A stretch of DNA of 64,000 nt. Source: Bradyrhizobium septentrionale (GTDB lineage: Bacteria; Pseudomonadota; Alphaproteobacteria; Rhizobiales; Xanthobacteraceae). This document shows positions 21,078 through 30,395 of the stretch, piece after piece (the first letter of the stretch is position 1; each line of letters starts with the position of its first letter). A model generated the notes under the pieces. That model made no database searches and was not told where the DNA came from. It saw only the letters and a program-made list of their open reading frames with translations. The stretch covers positions 2,622,501 through 2,686,500 of the forward strand of contig NZ_CP088285.1 of NCBI RefSeq assembly GCF_011516645.4. The letters are read 5' to 3'. The position numbers were made by a program, and so were the translations under genes.

Positions 21078-22217
21078 ATGCTGAATGCTGGGCAAGGGAT
21101 TGTCGACGAAGTCGAGGCTGCGATACGCGCCGGCTCCGCCGAAAAATGCATAGAAGCGGCGAAGCGCGTCACCGGCCTTTTCCTGGCCTCCGCCGGCAGC
21201 TTCAACAGCGAACAGGTCGAGCTGTTCGACAATGTGCTCGAGCGCCTCGTGAAGACCATCGAGTTGCGGGCCCTTGCCGACATCAGCGCCCGGATGGCGC
21301 TCACCGACATCAGCGAACAGCTCGCACCGGTCACCCAGGCACCGCCCGCGATCATTCGCCGTCTCGCTGGTAATGACGAGATCAGGATCGCCCGGCCGAT
21401 CCTGCAGGAATCGTCGCGTCTCAACACGGAAGATCTGGTCGAGATCGCGAAGACCAAGAGCGAGCTGCATCTGCTCGCCGTCGCCGGCCGCTGGTGGCTG
21501 AAGGAAGTCGTCACCGACGCGCTGTTGGCCCGTCGGTTCGCGAGCGTCAGTCACCGCCTGGTCAGCAATCCCGGCGCCAAGGTGTCGGCGGACGGGTTCG
21601 CAATCATCCTCGCGCAGGCCGAGCACGACCCGGTGCTTGCCGTCCAGACCGGGATCCGCGCGGATCTGCCCCCGGAGCTCCGCGTTCAACTCCTGCACGA
21701 TGCAACGGAAGAGGTGCGCAGCCGTTTGCTGCAACACGCGCCGGCGCATCTGTTCGAGGAGATCCGCCACGCGATCGCCGGGGTCGTCGCCGGCGTCGAG
21801 CGCGAGATGTCGCGGGCCCGGGACTTCACCGCAGCCAGGCGCCACATCGCAAGGCTGAAGGGTTCCGGCGAGCTCAACGAGGCCGCCCTGCTCGGCTTCG
21901 CCAGACAACGAATGTATGAGGAAACCATCGCTGCGCTGGCGGAGCTTGCGCAGGCCAGCATCGAGGTGATCCGCCCCCTGATGCAAAGTCTCCGCAGCGA
22001 AGGTCTGCTGGTGCCCTGCCGGGCCGCGGGGTTGAGTTGGGAGACGACGGCCGCGGTGATGGAATGCCGCTATTCGACCGGATCGATGGGGCCGGTCGAA
22101 CTCGCCAACGCGAAGAGCCAGTTCACGCGAATAACGCACGCCAACGCCGACCGCATGCTGCGGTTCTGGCAAGTCCGCGCGTCGCAGCCGCCAAAGCCCG
22201 GCGAACGCAGCCGTTGA
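21078..22217 (+). CDS. DUF2336 domain-containing protein
   Basis: DUF2336 is an all-helical domain of unknown function widespread in alphaproteobacteria. The 379-residue protein shows repeated short helices resembling HEAT-type packing, e.g. LAPVTQAPPAIIRRLAGNDE and ARRFASVSHRLVSNPGA. No membrane, signal or catalytic motif is visible. It is monocistronic: 105 bases after the pseudouridine synthase and followed by a long repeat block. I do not infer a function. Confidence 0.85.
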   Translation: MLNAGQGIVDEVEAAIRAGSAEKCIEAAKRVTGLFLASAGSFNSEQVELFDNVLERLVKTIELRALADISARMALTDISEQLAPVTQAPPAIIRRLAGNDEIRIARPILQESSRLNTEDLVEIAKTKSELHLLAVAGRWWLKEVVTDALLARRFASVSHRLVSNPGAKVSADGFAIILAQAEHDPVLAVQTGIRADLPPELRVQLLHDATEEVRSRLLQHAPAHLFEEIRHAIAGVVAGVEREMSRARDFTAARRHIARLKGSGELNEAALLGFARQRMYEETIAALAELAQASIEVIRPLMQSLRSEGLLVPCRAAGLSWETTAAVMECRYSTGSMGPVELANAKSQFTRITHANADRMLRFWQVRASQPPKPGERSR

Positions 22218-22948
22218 TCATCTCCCGCGCAATGCGCGGGCCGATTTCGATTCGACCTGTCAAACAGCGTATTCGGTGTCATCATCCGCGCATGCGGGTG
22301 ATCCAGTATTCCAGAGACGCCGATGCTTGAGCCGAGAGGCCGCGGCGTACTGGATCGCCCGGTCCCGTCTACGCCAAGGCTTCGACGAGGCCACGAATCC
22401 CTGGCGCGCCGAAGCTTTAGCGAAGGCGGCGAGCCGGGCGAAGACAGATGAGGATGAGGACGCAGCTTCGCATTCGTCGCGCGACTCTCTCCGCATACTC
22501 CACCGTCGTCCCGGCGAAGACCGGGACCGATAACCACAGGGTTGTGTTGGTGAGGAAAGCTGCGGCCCCAGCGTCGCGCAACAATCACCTTGGGTGGTTA
22601 TGGGTCCCGGCCTTCGCCGGGACGACACTAATCTGTTGCGCCAGTTGCGGGTCATGCGTCCGCATTCTCGCGACATGATTGCCCGAGTCTTGCTTGTCGT
22701 TCCGCCCTCTCTCTTCACAGAGCGCGCAGGGAAAGCCGGGTGCCGATCGCACCCTTGGGCCCCGAGCAAGGGTAGAAAGCTCGGGGGTAGGACCACAGGT
22801 GTAACCGGAAACACTCCGGATGGCGCCGGAGCCCGTGACTATCATGGGAACAGTGGTCTGCCTTTCATCGATCGTGGGGACGGTGATCGGAGCAAGGTGG
22901 CGAAGAAGTCGCCATTAATTGTCTCGACGTCGCTGAGGGCACTGAGCG
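22218..22948. repeat. Mosaic block of several interspersed repeats
   Basis: About 730 bases with no credible gene. Family G copy 1 (GGGTGATCCAGTATTCCAGA, 22278-22357) has a relative at 28266-28365. Next is a scrambled piece with CGAAGCTTTAGCGAAGGCGG (near 22410), also seen in family J. Family H copy 1 follows at 22503-22626 (ends CCGTCGTCCCGGC and GCCGGGACGAC), with a relative at 58919-59071. A segment with GCGCAGGGAAAGCCGGGTG (22728-22746) and a clover-like GGTAGGACCACAGGTGTAAC ends the block. Confidence 0.85.
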
Positions 22949-24220
22949 CTAGGTAGCGTCGCCGCACGCCCCGATGAGACGCGCACCGTCATGGCCCGTC
23001 ACGGCCAGCCGCCGCACCGTGCCCGGCACATCATCATTGATCGCGACCGGCAGGAATTGCTCGGTACGGCCCTGCCTGTTGCTTTCGATCAGCACCTCGC
23101 GTGTCGCGCCGACCTCCGCAGCAAGCCGTCGCGCTAGCGCGACTTCACCGGCCGCGCGCAGCCGCTTGGCACGCTCCTTGATCGCCCCGCCTGCAACCTG
23201 CGGCATCCGCGCGGCCGGCGTGCCCGGGCGTTTCGAATAGGGAAACACGTGCAGGAAGGTGAGATCGCATTCTTCGACCAGATCGAGCGAGCGCGCGAAC
23301 ATCTCCTCGGTCTCGGTCGGGAAGCCCGCGATGATGTCGGCGCCGAGCGCGATGTCCGGCCGCAGCCGGCGCAGCTGCGCGCAGAAATCGATCGCGTCCT
23401 GCCGCGAATGCCGGCGCTTCATCCGCTTGAGGATCATGTCGTCGCCCGATTGCAGCGACAGATGCAGATGCGGCATCAGCCGCGCGTCGTCGGCGATGAC
23501 ATCGAGCAAGTCGCGATCGGCCTCGATTGAATCGATCGAGGAGATGCGCAGCCGCTTCAGCTCGGGCACATGGCGCAGGATCTGCCGGGTCAACTGGCCG
23601 AGCTTCGGTGCGCCCGGCAGGTCGGCGCCGTAGCTCGTGAGATCGACGCCGGTCAGCACGATCTCGACATGGCCGCGCTCGACCAGCGTGCGGACCTGAT
23701 CGACCACCGCGCCCATCGGCACCGAGCGCGAATTGCCGCGGCCGTAGGGGATGATGCAAAAGGTGCAGCGATGATCGCAGCCGTTCTGCACCTGCACGAA
23801 CACCCGCGGCAGGCCGCGTTCGAATCCATCGAGCAGATGCGGCGCCATCTCGGTCACCGCCATGATGTCGGCGACCGCGACTTTCTCGCTTCCGCCGAGA
23901 TCGAACGCAGCGCGGGTCGCCTGCCAGGCAGCGCCGCGCATCTTCTCGTCATTGCCGACGACGCGATCGACCTCGGCCATCTCTGCGAACATCTGGCTTT
24001 GCGTCTGCGCCGCGCAGCCGGTGACGACGATGCGCGCCTCAGGCCGCTCGCGCTTCAACTTGCGGATCGATTGGCGCGCCTGCGCCACCGCCTCGTTGGT
24101 GACGGCGCAGCTGTTGATGACGATGGTCTCGGTAAGCCCCGCCTGCTCCGCTTCGCGGCGAATCACTTCGGATTCGAATGCGTTGAGGCGGCAACCAAAG
24201 GTGACGACGTCGACGCCCAT
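22949..24220 (-). CDS. mtaB: tRNA (N6-L-threonylcarbamoyladenosine-37) methylthiotransferase MtaB
   Basis: Radical-SAM methylthiotransferase that converts t6A37 to ms2t6A37 in ANN-decoding tRNAs. The 423-residue protein has the N-terminal UPF0004 cysteines (FGCRLN, INSCAV, TGCAAQ). The radical-SAM cluster motif CDHRCTFC lies near residue 150, and a C-terminal TRAM-like region follows. It lies downstream of dapF with a five-base gap, a common alphaproteobacterial pairing. Confidence 0.96.
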   Translation of the reverse strand: MGVDVVTFGCRLNAFESEVIRREAEQAGLTETIVINSCAVTNEAVAQARQSIRKLKRERPEARIVVTGCAAQTQSQMFAEMAEVDRVVGNDEKMRGAAWQATRAAFDLGGSEKVAVADIMAVTEMAPHLLDGFERGLPRVFVQVQNGCDHRCTFCIIPYGRGNSRSVPMGAVVDQVRTLVERGHVEIVLTGVDLTSYGADLPGAPKLGQLTRQILRHVPELKRLRISSIDSIEADRDLLDVIADDARLMPHLHLSLQSGDDMILKRMKRRHSRQDAIDFCAQLRRLRPDIALGADIIAGFPTETEEMFARSLDLVEECDLTFLHVFPYSKRPGTPAARMPQVAGGAIKERAKRLRAAGEVALARRLAAEVGATREVLIESNRQGRTEQFLPVAINDDVPGTVRRLAVTGHDGARLIGACGDAT

Positions 24221-24225
24221 AGCGA

Positions 24226-25110
24226 TTAAGCGACGCTGGCGAATAGCGCCGGATCGAAGCGGCCCTCATATTCGAAATCGGCGGTGCCGGTCATCAGCAC
24301 GTGGTCGTCGCGCTCGCGCCACTCGATGCCGAGCTTGCCGCCGGGCAGCGTGATCTCGACGATGCGGTTGGCGCGCTTCAGCCGTGCCGCCGCCACCGCG
24401 GTCGCGCAGGCCGCCGAGCCGCAGGCCCTGGTCAGGCCGGCGCCGCGTTCCCAGGTGCGGATCGTGATGTGGTCGCGATCGACGATATGGGCGAGCGTGA
24501 TGTTGGCACGCTCCGGGAAGATTGGATGGTTTTCCAGCAGCGGCCCGAACCGTTCGAGATCGTAGGCATTGACGTCGTCGACCCAGAAGATCGCATGCGG
24601 ATTGCCCATCGAGACCGCCGAGGGCGAATGCAGCACCGGCTTGTCGATCGGCCCGACCTGCAGCTCGATGTAACGGGTGTCGCGGAATTCCTCCGCCAGC
24701 GGAATGTCCTGCCAGCCGAACTTCGGCGCGCCCATGTCGACCGTGTAGAGATCGGGCGCCGGCCCCTGCCAGCAATTGAGCAGGCCGGCGCGGGTCTGGA
24801 ACGTCGCCGCGGTCTGGCCGGTCTTCTCGAAGATCCGGCGCACCACGCAGCGCATGCCGTTGCCGCAGGCGCCGGCCTCCGAGCCGTCATTGTTGTAGAT
24901 CGAGATGAACGCTTCGGTGCCGTCGAGCCGCGGCGGCTGCAACACCATCAACTGGTCATAGGGAACACCGGCCGGCGAGGCCACGGCGCGCGCCTCCGCC
25001 GCCGAGACCTGTGCCCGACCTTGCGCCTCTGAATCGCGCAGGTCGACGACGACGATCTCGTTGCCGATGCCGTTCATCTTGGCAAATGCGTGATTGGCGA
25101 GCGCGCTCAT
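24226..25110 (-). CDS. dapF: Diaminopimelate epimerase
   Basis: Converts LL- to meso-diaminopimelate for lysine and peptidoglycan synthesis. The two catalytic cysteines are visible in ACGNGMRC and [10 protein letters not shown]. The 294-residue length with start [19 protein letters not shown] is normal; an upstream ATG at 25185 would add 25 unrelated residues. It forms a two-gene unit with mtaB. The window also carries asd, another lysine/DAP pathway gene, 24 kb away. Confidence 0.97.
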   Translation of the reverse strand: MSALANHAFAKMNGIGNEIVVVDLRDSEAQGRAQVSAAEARAVASPAGVPYDQLMVLQPPRLDGTEAFISIYNNDGSEAGACGNGMRCVVRRIFEKTGQTAATFQTRAGLLNCWQGPAPDLYTVDMGAPKFGWQDIPLAEEFRDTRYIELQVGPIDKPVLHSPSAVSMGNPHAIFWVDDVNAYDLERFGPLLENHPIFPERANITLAHIVDRDHITIRTWERGAGLTRACGSAACATAVAAARLKRANRIVEITLPGGKLGIEWRERDDHVLMTGTADFEYEGRFDPALFASVA

Positions 25111-25295
25111 CGATTTTCCCAAATTCCGCCCGGTTATATGGCGAGTGATGGCTGATTGGCCAGTCGGAATGGCTCCGTGACACATCTGTCATGGGACGAA
25201 TGCAGAACTTGCGTGTTAGGAATAGCGCACCTCGCGGACCGCGCGCGCCGGGACAGATCGAGCGGCCGTTTGAGGATGGGGATGGAGAATACCGA

Positions 25296-26006
25296 ATGAA
25301 CCGTATCAGCACGCTCCGCGCGGCCCTGGTCGCGCTGCTGCCCTTGGCCGCGATCGCACTGGCAAGCCCGGCGCCCGCCCAGTCGCCGGCCGCCTCGCCC
25401 GCTCCGGCAGCCAGCCCGAGCCCAACCCCCGCTCCGGCGCCCTCGGCCACGCCGGTCCCGCCTCCGGCCGAGACCAAGTCGCCGGCCGACAGCCCCGCCG
25501 CGTCGCAGACCCCGGCGCCGCCGCCGGCCGCCCCGGTGCAGACCGCCGATCCGTTCGGCGAGCCGTTCACGCTGGAACCGAAGAAGGTCGTGATGCTGAA
25601 GGGCACCGCCAATTGGGATTCGGCCTTCGACGCGCTGATCGAGGCGTTCAAGCAACTCACCGCGCTGCTCGACAAGGGCGGCATCAAGGCATCGGGCAAT
25701 CCGATGATCGTCTACACCTCGACCGACGACACCGGCTTCACTTTCATTGCGGAAATCCCGGTTGATCAGGACGTCAAGAACCTCGGCAAGAACATGAGCA
25801 TGGGCAATTCGCCCGACGGCAAGGCGCTGAAGTTCGTCCATCGCGGGTCCTACGACAACATGGACAACACCTATGAGGCGATCACCAATCACCTCGACGA
25901 CAAGAAGCTCGAAGCCAAGGACACCTTTATCGAGGAATACATCACCGATCCGCTGAAGACCGCGGAGGACAAGCTGGTGATCAACGTTTACGTGCCCCTG
26001 AAGTGA
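25296..26006 (+). CDS. Exported GyrI-like / effector-binding domain protein with Pro-Ala-rich linker
   Basis: The 236-residue protein starts MNRISTLRAALVALLPLAA, a signal peptide cut near PAPAQ. It has a Pro/Ala/Ser-rich stretch from about residue 26 to 85, then a GyrI-like (AraC effector-binding) fold from about 88 to the end. Recognisable segments are KGTANWDSAFDALIEAFKQL, PMIVYTSTDDTGFTF and KFVHRGSYDNMDNTYEAI. GyrI-like domains usually bind small hydrophobic ligands in the cytoplasm; an exported copy is less common. It overlaps no gene but ends six bases before the SIMPL gene. Confidence 0.85.
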   Translation: MNRISTLRAALVALLPLAAIALASPAPAQSPAASPAPAASPSPTPAPAPSATPVPPPAETKSPADSPAASQTPAPPPAAPVQTADPFGEPFTLEPKKVVMLKGTANWDSAFDALIEAFKQLTALLDKGGIKASGNPMIVYTSTDDTGFTFIAEIPVDQDVKNLGKNMSMGNSPDGKALKFVHRGSYDNMDNTYEAITNHLDDKKLEAKDTFIEEYITDPLKTAEDKLVINVYVPLK

Positions 26007-26011
26007 GACCC

Positions 26012-26719
26012 ATGAAGCTGACCCTTGCCACCCTTGCCCTCGCCTCCCTTGCCCTTTCGCTGATTGCCGCCCCGGCATTGGCACAGGTGCCGCCACCGGC
26101 GATTTCCGTCACCGGCGAAGCCACCGTCTCGGTGGCGCCGGACCAGGCCGTGATCGATGGCGGCGTGACGACAGACGCGAAGACCGCGCGCGAGGCCGCC
26201 GACGCCAACAACATTGCGATGGCGAAGGTGCTCGGCGCGCTGAAGGGCGCGGGCCTCGACGAGAAGGACTACCAGACCTCGCGGCTATCGCTGCAGCCGA
26301 AACATGCGCCCGACCGCGTGTCGGGGCCCCCCACCGTCAGCGGCTACCGCGCCACCAACCGCGTCACCATCAAGGTGCGCGACGTCGCCAAGGTCGCCAG
26401 CCTGGTCGACGTGCTGGTCGGCGCCGGCGCCAACGAGATCGGCGGCATCAACTTCGTGGTGTCACAGGCCTCGAAGGTGCTGGACGAGGCGCGCGACAAG
26501 GCGATCGCCGACGCGCGCCGCAAGGCGGAGATCTACGCCAGAGCCGCCGGCGTCACGCTCGGAGAGCCGATCAACATTTCCGAGGAGGCCAGCGCGCCCG
26601 TGCCGGTGTACCGCGGCAAGATGGCCGCGCCGATGACGGCCTCCAGCGCACCGGTCGCGCAGGGCGAGGAAACGCTGTCGGTGAGCGTCAGCGTATCCTG
26701 GGCGATCAAGGGGAAGTAG
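26012..26719 (+). CDS. SIMPL (DUF541) domain periplasmic protein
   Basis: SIMPL-domain proteins are periplasmic or outer-membrane-associated, and E. coli YggE of this family lowers oxidative stress by an unknown mechanism. The 235-residue product begins MKLTLATLALASLALSLIAA, a signal peptide ending near ALAQ. The family core ISVTGEATVSVAPDQAVIDG follows, then LDEARDKAIADARRKAEIYA. A GTG at 26003 overlaps the previous gene but gives a weaker start. It is probably cotranscribed with the GyrI-like gene. Confidence 0.92.
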   Translation: MKLTLATLALASLALSLIAAPALAQVPPPAISVTGEATVSVAPDQAVIDGGVTTDAKTAREAADANNIAMAKVLGALKGAGLDEKDYQTSRLSLQPKHAPDRVSGPPTVSGYRATNRVTIKVRDVAKVASLVDVLVGAGANEIGGINFVVSQASKVLDEARDKAIADARRKAEIYARAAGVTLGEPINISEEASAPVPVYRGKMAAPMTASSAPVAQGEETLSVSVSVSWAIKGK

Positions 26720-26730
26720 AAGCTACTCTC

Positions 26731-26855
26731 GTGTCCCGGACCCGGCGCAGCGCGAAGCGATGCACCGCAGCGCCGGGACCCACTCTTGCTTTGCTGGCGC
26801 GATGGGCCCCGGACCAGCAGCGCACCGCTCGCGCGCTGCGCTGCATCCGGGGCAC
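26731..26855. repeat. Interspersed inverted repeat, family D, copy 2
   Basis: Ends GTGTCCCGGACCC and GCATCCGGGGCAC with internal GCACCGCAGCGCCGGGACCC; related to 18217-18348. It lies in the convergent gap between the SIMPL gene and the MBL-fold gene. Confidence 0.85.
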
Positions 26856-26880
26856 GTGCGTCCCGCAGGGATGACAGCCT

Positions 26881-27960
26881 TTAAATCTCGAACACCTGCC
26901 CGGGCTTCAACGTCATAAACTTCTCGCGCGGCACTTTTGCCGCGTCGAGCGCTTCGCCGAGGGCGATCGCCGGTGCGTCGATCGCCTCGTCGGTCAATTG
27001 GAACGTACCGTGGTGATGCGCCAGCGCTTGCGCCGCGCCGCAATCGGCCAGCGCCTTGACGGCGTCTTCCGGATTCATGTGCTGGTCGCGCATGAACCAG
27101 CGCGGCTCATAGGCGCCGATCGGCAGGATCGCGAGCCGCAGCGGTCCATGCGCGTCGGCGACGCGGCGGAAATGCCGCCCGTCGCCATAGCCGGAATCGC
27201 AGACGATGTAGAGTTTGCCGGCCGGCGTCTCCAGCACGAAGCTCGCCCACAGCGCCTTGTTGCGGTCGAACAGGCCGCGCGCCGACCAGTGCCGCGTCGG
27301 CACCAGCGTCGCGGCAAGGCCGCTGCCGAGCTCGACGCGCTGATGCCAGTCGAATGCCTCGGCTTTGATCGCGGCATCCGATGCGCGCATCGTGACGTCG
27401 TTGCCGAGCGGCGTGATCACCCGCGGTGCAGACGTCGCAGTGAGCCTCGACAGTGTCGCGACATCGAGATGATCGTAATGGCCATGCGACACCAGCACGA
27501 CGTCGATCCTAGGCAACTTCTCGAAGGCGATGCCGGGATCGTTGTGCCGCACGGGACCTGCGAAGCCGAACGGCGAGGCGCGCATCGACCAGACCGGATC
27601 GACCAGGATGTTGAGACCGCCGGTCTGGATCAGCCAGCTGGCATGGCCGACGAAACAGAATCGCACCCTGTCGCCGTCGACGCGCGGCGGCGGCGTATCG
27701 GCATAGGGGCTCGGCGCCCATTCCGGCCAGACCGCGCGCTGCCGCCTGCCCCCGAACTGCCAGCGCAGCACCTCGCCGAGCGATTTCGGCGGCGAGCCAT
27801 CCGGATCGAAGAAGTGCAGGCCGTCGAAATGATCGGAGACGGGGCCGTCATAGGTTTTCATATAGGACATCCAGATCGAGGGCACGCCGATCGCCGCGGC
27901 GGCTCCGGTCAAGGTTGCGAGAAGGCGACGGCGGGTGATGATGGGCAAGCGGGTTCCCAA
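26881..27960 (-). CDS. MBL-fold metal-dependent hydrolase (NAPE-PLD/UlaG-like), Tat-exported
   Basis: Zinc hydrolase of the metallo-beta-lactamase fold; this subgroup resembles N-acyl-phosphatidylethanolamine phospholipase D and UlaG. The metal motif SHGHYDHLD lies near residue 158. Further ligands are in TRHWSARG, CDSGYGDG and ALAHHHGTF. The N-terminus has a TRRRLLATLTGAAAA twin-arginine-like signal. The 359-residue length fits the family. The substrate is unknown; phospholipid-like or lactone substrates are plausible only by family. Confidence 0.87.
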   Translation of the reverse strand: MGTRLPIITRRRLLATLTGAAAAIGVPSIWMSYMKTYDGPVSDHFDGLHFFDPDGSPPKSLGEVLRWQFGGRRQRAVWPEWAPSPYADTPPPRVDGDRVRFCFVGHASWLIQTGGLNILVDPVWSMRASPFGFAGPVRHNDPGIAFEKLPRIDVVLVSHGHYDHLDVATLSRLTATSAPRVITPLGNDVTMRASDAAIKAEAFDWHQRVELGSGLAATLVPTRHWSARGLFDRNKALWASFVLETPAGKLYIVCDSGYGDGRHFRRVADAHGPLRLAILPIGAYEPRWFMRDQHMNPEDAVKALADCGAAQALAHHHGTFQLTDEAIDAPAIALGEALDAAKVPREKFMTLKPGQVFEI

Positions 27961-28265
27961 ATAGGAGGCGGGCGCCGTTTATATGGGTGGCACCGGCGAA
28001 TTCGGAACCAATCCGACAAAATGAAGTAATTTCAGCGCCTTACTGGGCATGCCGTGCCGATCGCGGCGAAACTTTCCTTGACTTTCCGCCCCCGGCAGCG
28101 TTTAACGCCGCCACTTTCTCGGAAAGATCCGTCTTTTCGACCCGCCCACTGGTCCTGGAGACCAGAGGCCAACGCCCGACAGCGCGATGCGCCCTCGGGC
28201 GCGAAAGTGTTTGGACCATCGTCCTGGGTACACCGTCTTGGCACGGTGCCAAGGCGGACTATGTG
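27961..28265. other. Intergenic region upstream of ffh
   Basis: No credible gene. It contains an imperfect hairpin CCGTCTTGGCAC...GTGCCAAGGCGG (28231-28258), a CTGGTC/GACCAG hairpin near 28150 and a possible -35 TTGACT near 28078. These may belong to the ffh or MBL gene promoters. A family G repeat follows. Confidence 0.5.
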
Positions 28266-28365
28266 GTCATCACCCGCGAAAGCGGGTGATCCAGTATTCC
28301 AGAGCAGCCCGGATTGAACCGGGAGGCCGCGGCGTACTGGATACCCCGCTTTCGCGGGGTATGAC
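28266..28365. repeat. Interspersed inverted repeat, family G, copy 2
   Basis: Ends GTCATCACCCGCGAAAGCGG and CCGCTTTCGCGGGGTATGAC form a near-perfect hairpin; the middle has CCAGTATTCCAGAGCAGCCC. Related to 22278-22357. It ends 47 bases before the ffh start. Confidence 0.9.
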
Positions 28366-28412
28366 GAGAAACGGATGACGCGCGCTCACGGGCGCAACGA
28401 AGGACAACGGCA

Positions 28413-29960
28413 TTGTTCGACAATCTGTCGGAACGGCTTGGTGGCATTCTCGATCGTCTGACGGGGCGCGGTGCGCTGACCGAAAAGGACGTCGATGCCG
28501 CGATGCGCGAGGTGCGCCGCGCGCTGCTCGAAGCCGACGTCGCGCTCGAGGTGGTCCGCAGTTTCATTGACCGGGTCCGCGAGCAGGCGATCGGCGCCAC
28601 CGTCGTCAAGTCGGTCACGCCCGGCCAGATGGTGGTGAAGATCGTCCATGACGAGCTCGTCGCCACGCTCGGCTCCGACGGCCAGACCATCGATATCAAC
28701 TCCGTGCCGCCGGTTCCGATCATGATGGTCGGTCTGCAGGGCTCCGGCAAAACCACCACCACCGCAAAGCTCGCGCGGCGCATGGTTCAGCGCGACAAGC
28801 GCAAGGTGCTGATGGCCTCGCTCGACGTCTATCGCCCGGCGGCGATGGAGCAGCTCGCAGTGCTCGGCCGCGACCTCGATATTCCGACATTGCCGATCGT
28901 CGCCGGCCAGATGCCACCGCAGATTGCCCGGCGCGCGCTGGAAGCCGGCAAGCTCGGCGGCTACGATGTCGTGCTGCTCGACACCGCCGGCCGCACCACG
29001 CTCGACGAAGACATGATGAAGGAGGCGGCCGAGATCAAAGCCGCCGCCAACCCGCATGAAGTGCTGCTGGTCGCGGACTCCCTCACCGGCCAGGACGCGG
29101 TCAACCTTGCCCGCGCGTTCGATGAGCGCGTCGGCCTCACCGGCATCGTGCTGACAAGAGTGGACGGCGACGGCCGCGGCGGCGCCGCGCTGTCGATGCG
29201 CGCAGTCACCGGCAAGCCGATCAAGCTGCTCGGCACCGGCGAAAAGACTGATGCGCTGGAAGACTTCCATCCGAACCGCATCGCCGGCCGCATCCTCGGC
29301 ATGGGCGACGTCGTCTCGCTGGTTGAGAAGGCCGCCGCCAATATCGACGCAGAGAAGGCCGCGCGCACCGCCGAGCGCATGCGCAAGGGTCAGTTCGACC
29401 TCAACGACATGCGCGAGCAGCTGCAGCAGATGGCGAACATGGGCGGCATCGGCGGCCTGATGGGCATGATGCCCGGCATCGCCAAGATGAAGAACCAGAT
29501 CGCGGCCGCCGGCATCGACGACAAGATCATCAAGCGCCAGGTCGCCGTCATCGACTCGATGACGCGGCAGGAGCGCAAGAACCCGGACATCCTGAAGGCC
29601 AGCCGCAAGAAGCGCATCGCGGCCGGCGCCGGCCAGAGCGTCGAGCAGGTCAACAAGCTGCTGAAGATGCACCGGAACATGGCCGACATGATGAAGGCCA
29701 TGGGAAGCGGCAAGCGCGGCCCGCTCGCCGGCATCGCGCAGGCGATGGGCTTTGGCGGCGGCATGAAGCCGCCCTCGGCCGAGGAGATGAAGGCGCTCGC
29801 GGACAAGATGCAGGGCGGCGCCGGCGGCGGCCTGCCCAATTTGCCGAAGGATTTGCCGGTCGGGCTGCGCGGCGGCCTGCCGAACGTGCCGGGCCTGACC
29901 GGGCTTACCGGCAAGCCGACGCTGCCGGGCCTCGGCGGCTTCCCGGGCAAGAAGAAATGA
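28413..29960 (+). CDS. ffh: Signal recognition particle protein Ffh
   Basis: SRP54 GTPase that binds signal sequences and 4.5S RNA. The 515-residue protein starts at TTG with MFDNLSERLGGILDRLTGRG. It has the NG domain with GLQGSGKTTTTAKLA near 110, DTAGR near 192 and TRVDGDGRGG near 248. A methionine-rich M domain follows, with a Gly/Pro/Leu-rich tail. It opens the ffh-rpsP-rimM operon. FtsY, its receptor, is 8 kb to the left. Confidence 0.97.
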   Translation: MFDNLSERLGGILDRLTGRGALTEKDVDAAMREVRRALLEADVALEVVRSFIDRVREQAIGATVVKSVTPGQMVVKIVHDELVATLGSDGQTIDINSVPPVPIMMVGLQGSGKTTTTAKLARRMVQRDKRKVLMASLDVYRPAAMEQLAVLGRDLDIPTLPIVAGQMPPQIARRALEAGKLGGYDVVLLDTAGRTTLDEDMMKEAAEIKAAANPHEVLLVADSLTGQDAVNLARAFDERVGLTGIVLTRVDGDGRGGAALSMRAVTGKPIKLLGTGEKTDALEDFHPNRIAGRILGMGDVVSLVEKAAANIDAEKAARTAERMRKGQFDLNDMREQLQQMANMGGIGGLMGMMPGIAKMKNQIAAAGIDDKIIKRQVAVIDSMTRQERKNPDILKASRKKRIAAGAGQSVEQVNKLLKMHRNMADMMKAMGSGKRGPLAGIAQAMGFGGGMKPPSAEEMKALADKMQGGAGGGLPNLPKDLPVGLRGGLPNVPGLTGLTGKPTLPGLGGFPGKKK

Positions 29961-30045
29961 GGAATTCGTCGCGACGGCTCAAATGCGGCCGGCGCGACGC
30001 GGAATGCCAATCAATCGAACGCATCGACCTTTGAAGGAGAACTAA

Positions 30046-30378
30046 ATGTCCGTTGTTATCCGCCTCGCTCGCGCAGGCACCAAGAAGCGTCCGGTCTATC
30101 ACGTCGTCGTCGCCGACTCGCGCTTTCCGCGCGATGGCCGCTTCATCGAGCGTCTCGGCCACTTCAACCCGCTGCTGCCGAAGGACAACGAGGCGCGGCT
30201 GAAGCTCGACATGGACAAGGTGAAGGCCTGGCTCGCCAAGGGCGCGCAGCCGTCGGATCGCGTCACCCGCTTCCTCGACGCTGCCGGCGTCGTCAAGCGC
30301 ACCGCGCGCAACAACCCGGAAAAGGCCGTGCCGCGCAAGGAGCGCAAGGCGCAGGCCGAAGCCGCCGCCAAGGCATAA
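30046..30378 (+). CDS. rpsP: 30S ribosomal protein S16
   Basis: Small-subunit ribosomal protein needed for 30S assembly. The 110-residue protein begins [20 protein letters not shown], the standard S16 N-terminus, and ends in an Ala/Lys-rich tail common in alphaproteobacteria. A good ribosome site AAGGAGA lies seven bases upstream of the ATG. It is 85 bases after ffh and 17 before rimM. Confidence 0.98.
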   Translation: MSVVIRLARAGTKKRPVYHVVVADSRFPRDGRFIERLGHFNPLLPKDNEARLKLDMDKVKAWLAKGAQPSDRVTRFLDAAGVVKRTARNNPEKAVPRKERKAQAEAAAKA

Positions 30379-30395
30379 GCTGAACGGCTGCTGCG

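Noticed and set aside
22218..22948. Possible CRISPR array or tRNA-like structure in the repeat block.
   Set aside because: The repeats are not regularly spaced direct repeats, and no segment folds into a tRNA with conserved TTCGA and anticodon positions.
25134..26096. A 320-codon minus-strand frame over the GyrI-like gene, Gly/Arg-rich.
   Set aside because: It is antisense to the Pro/Ala linker; the plus strand has a signal peptide and a recognisable domain.
28386..29672. A 428-codon frame antisense to ffh.
   Set aside because: Low-complexity His/Asp/Leu pattern typical of antisense frames; ffh is complete on the other strand.
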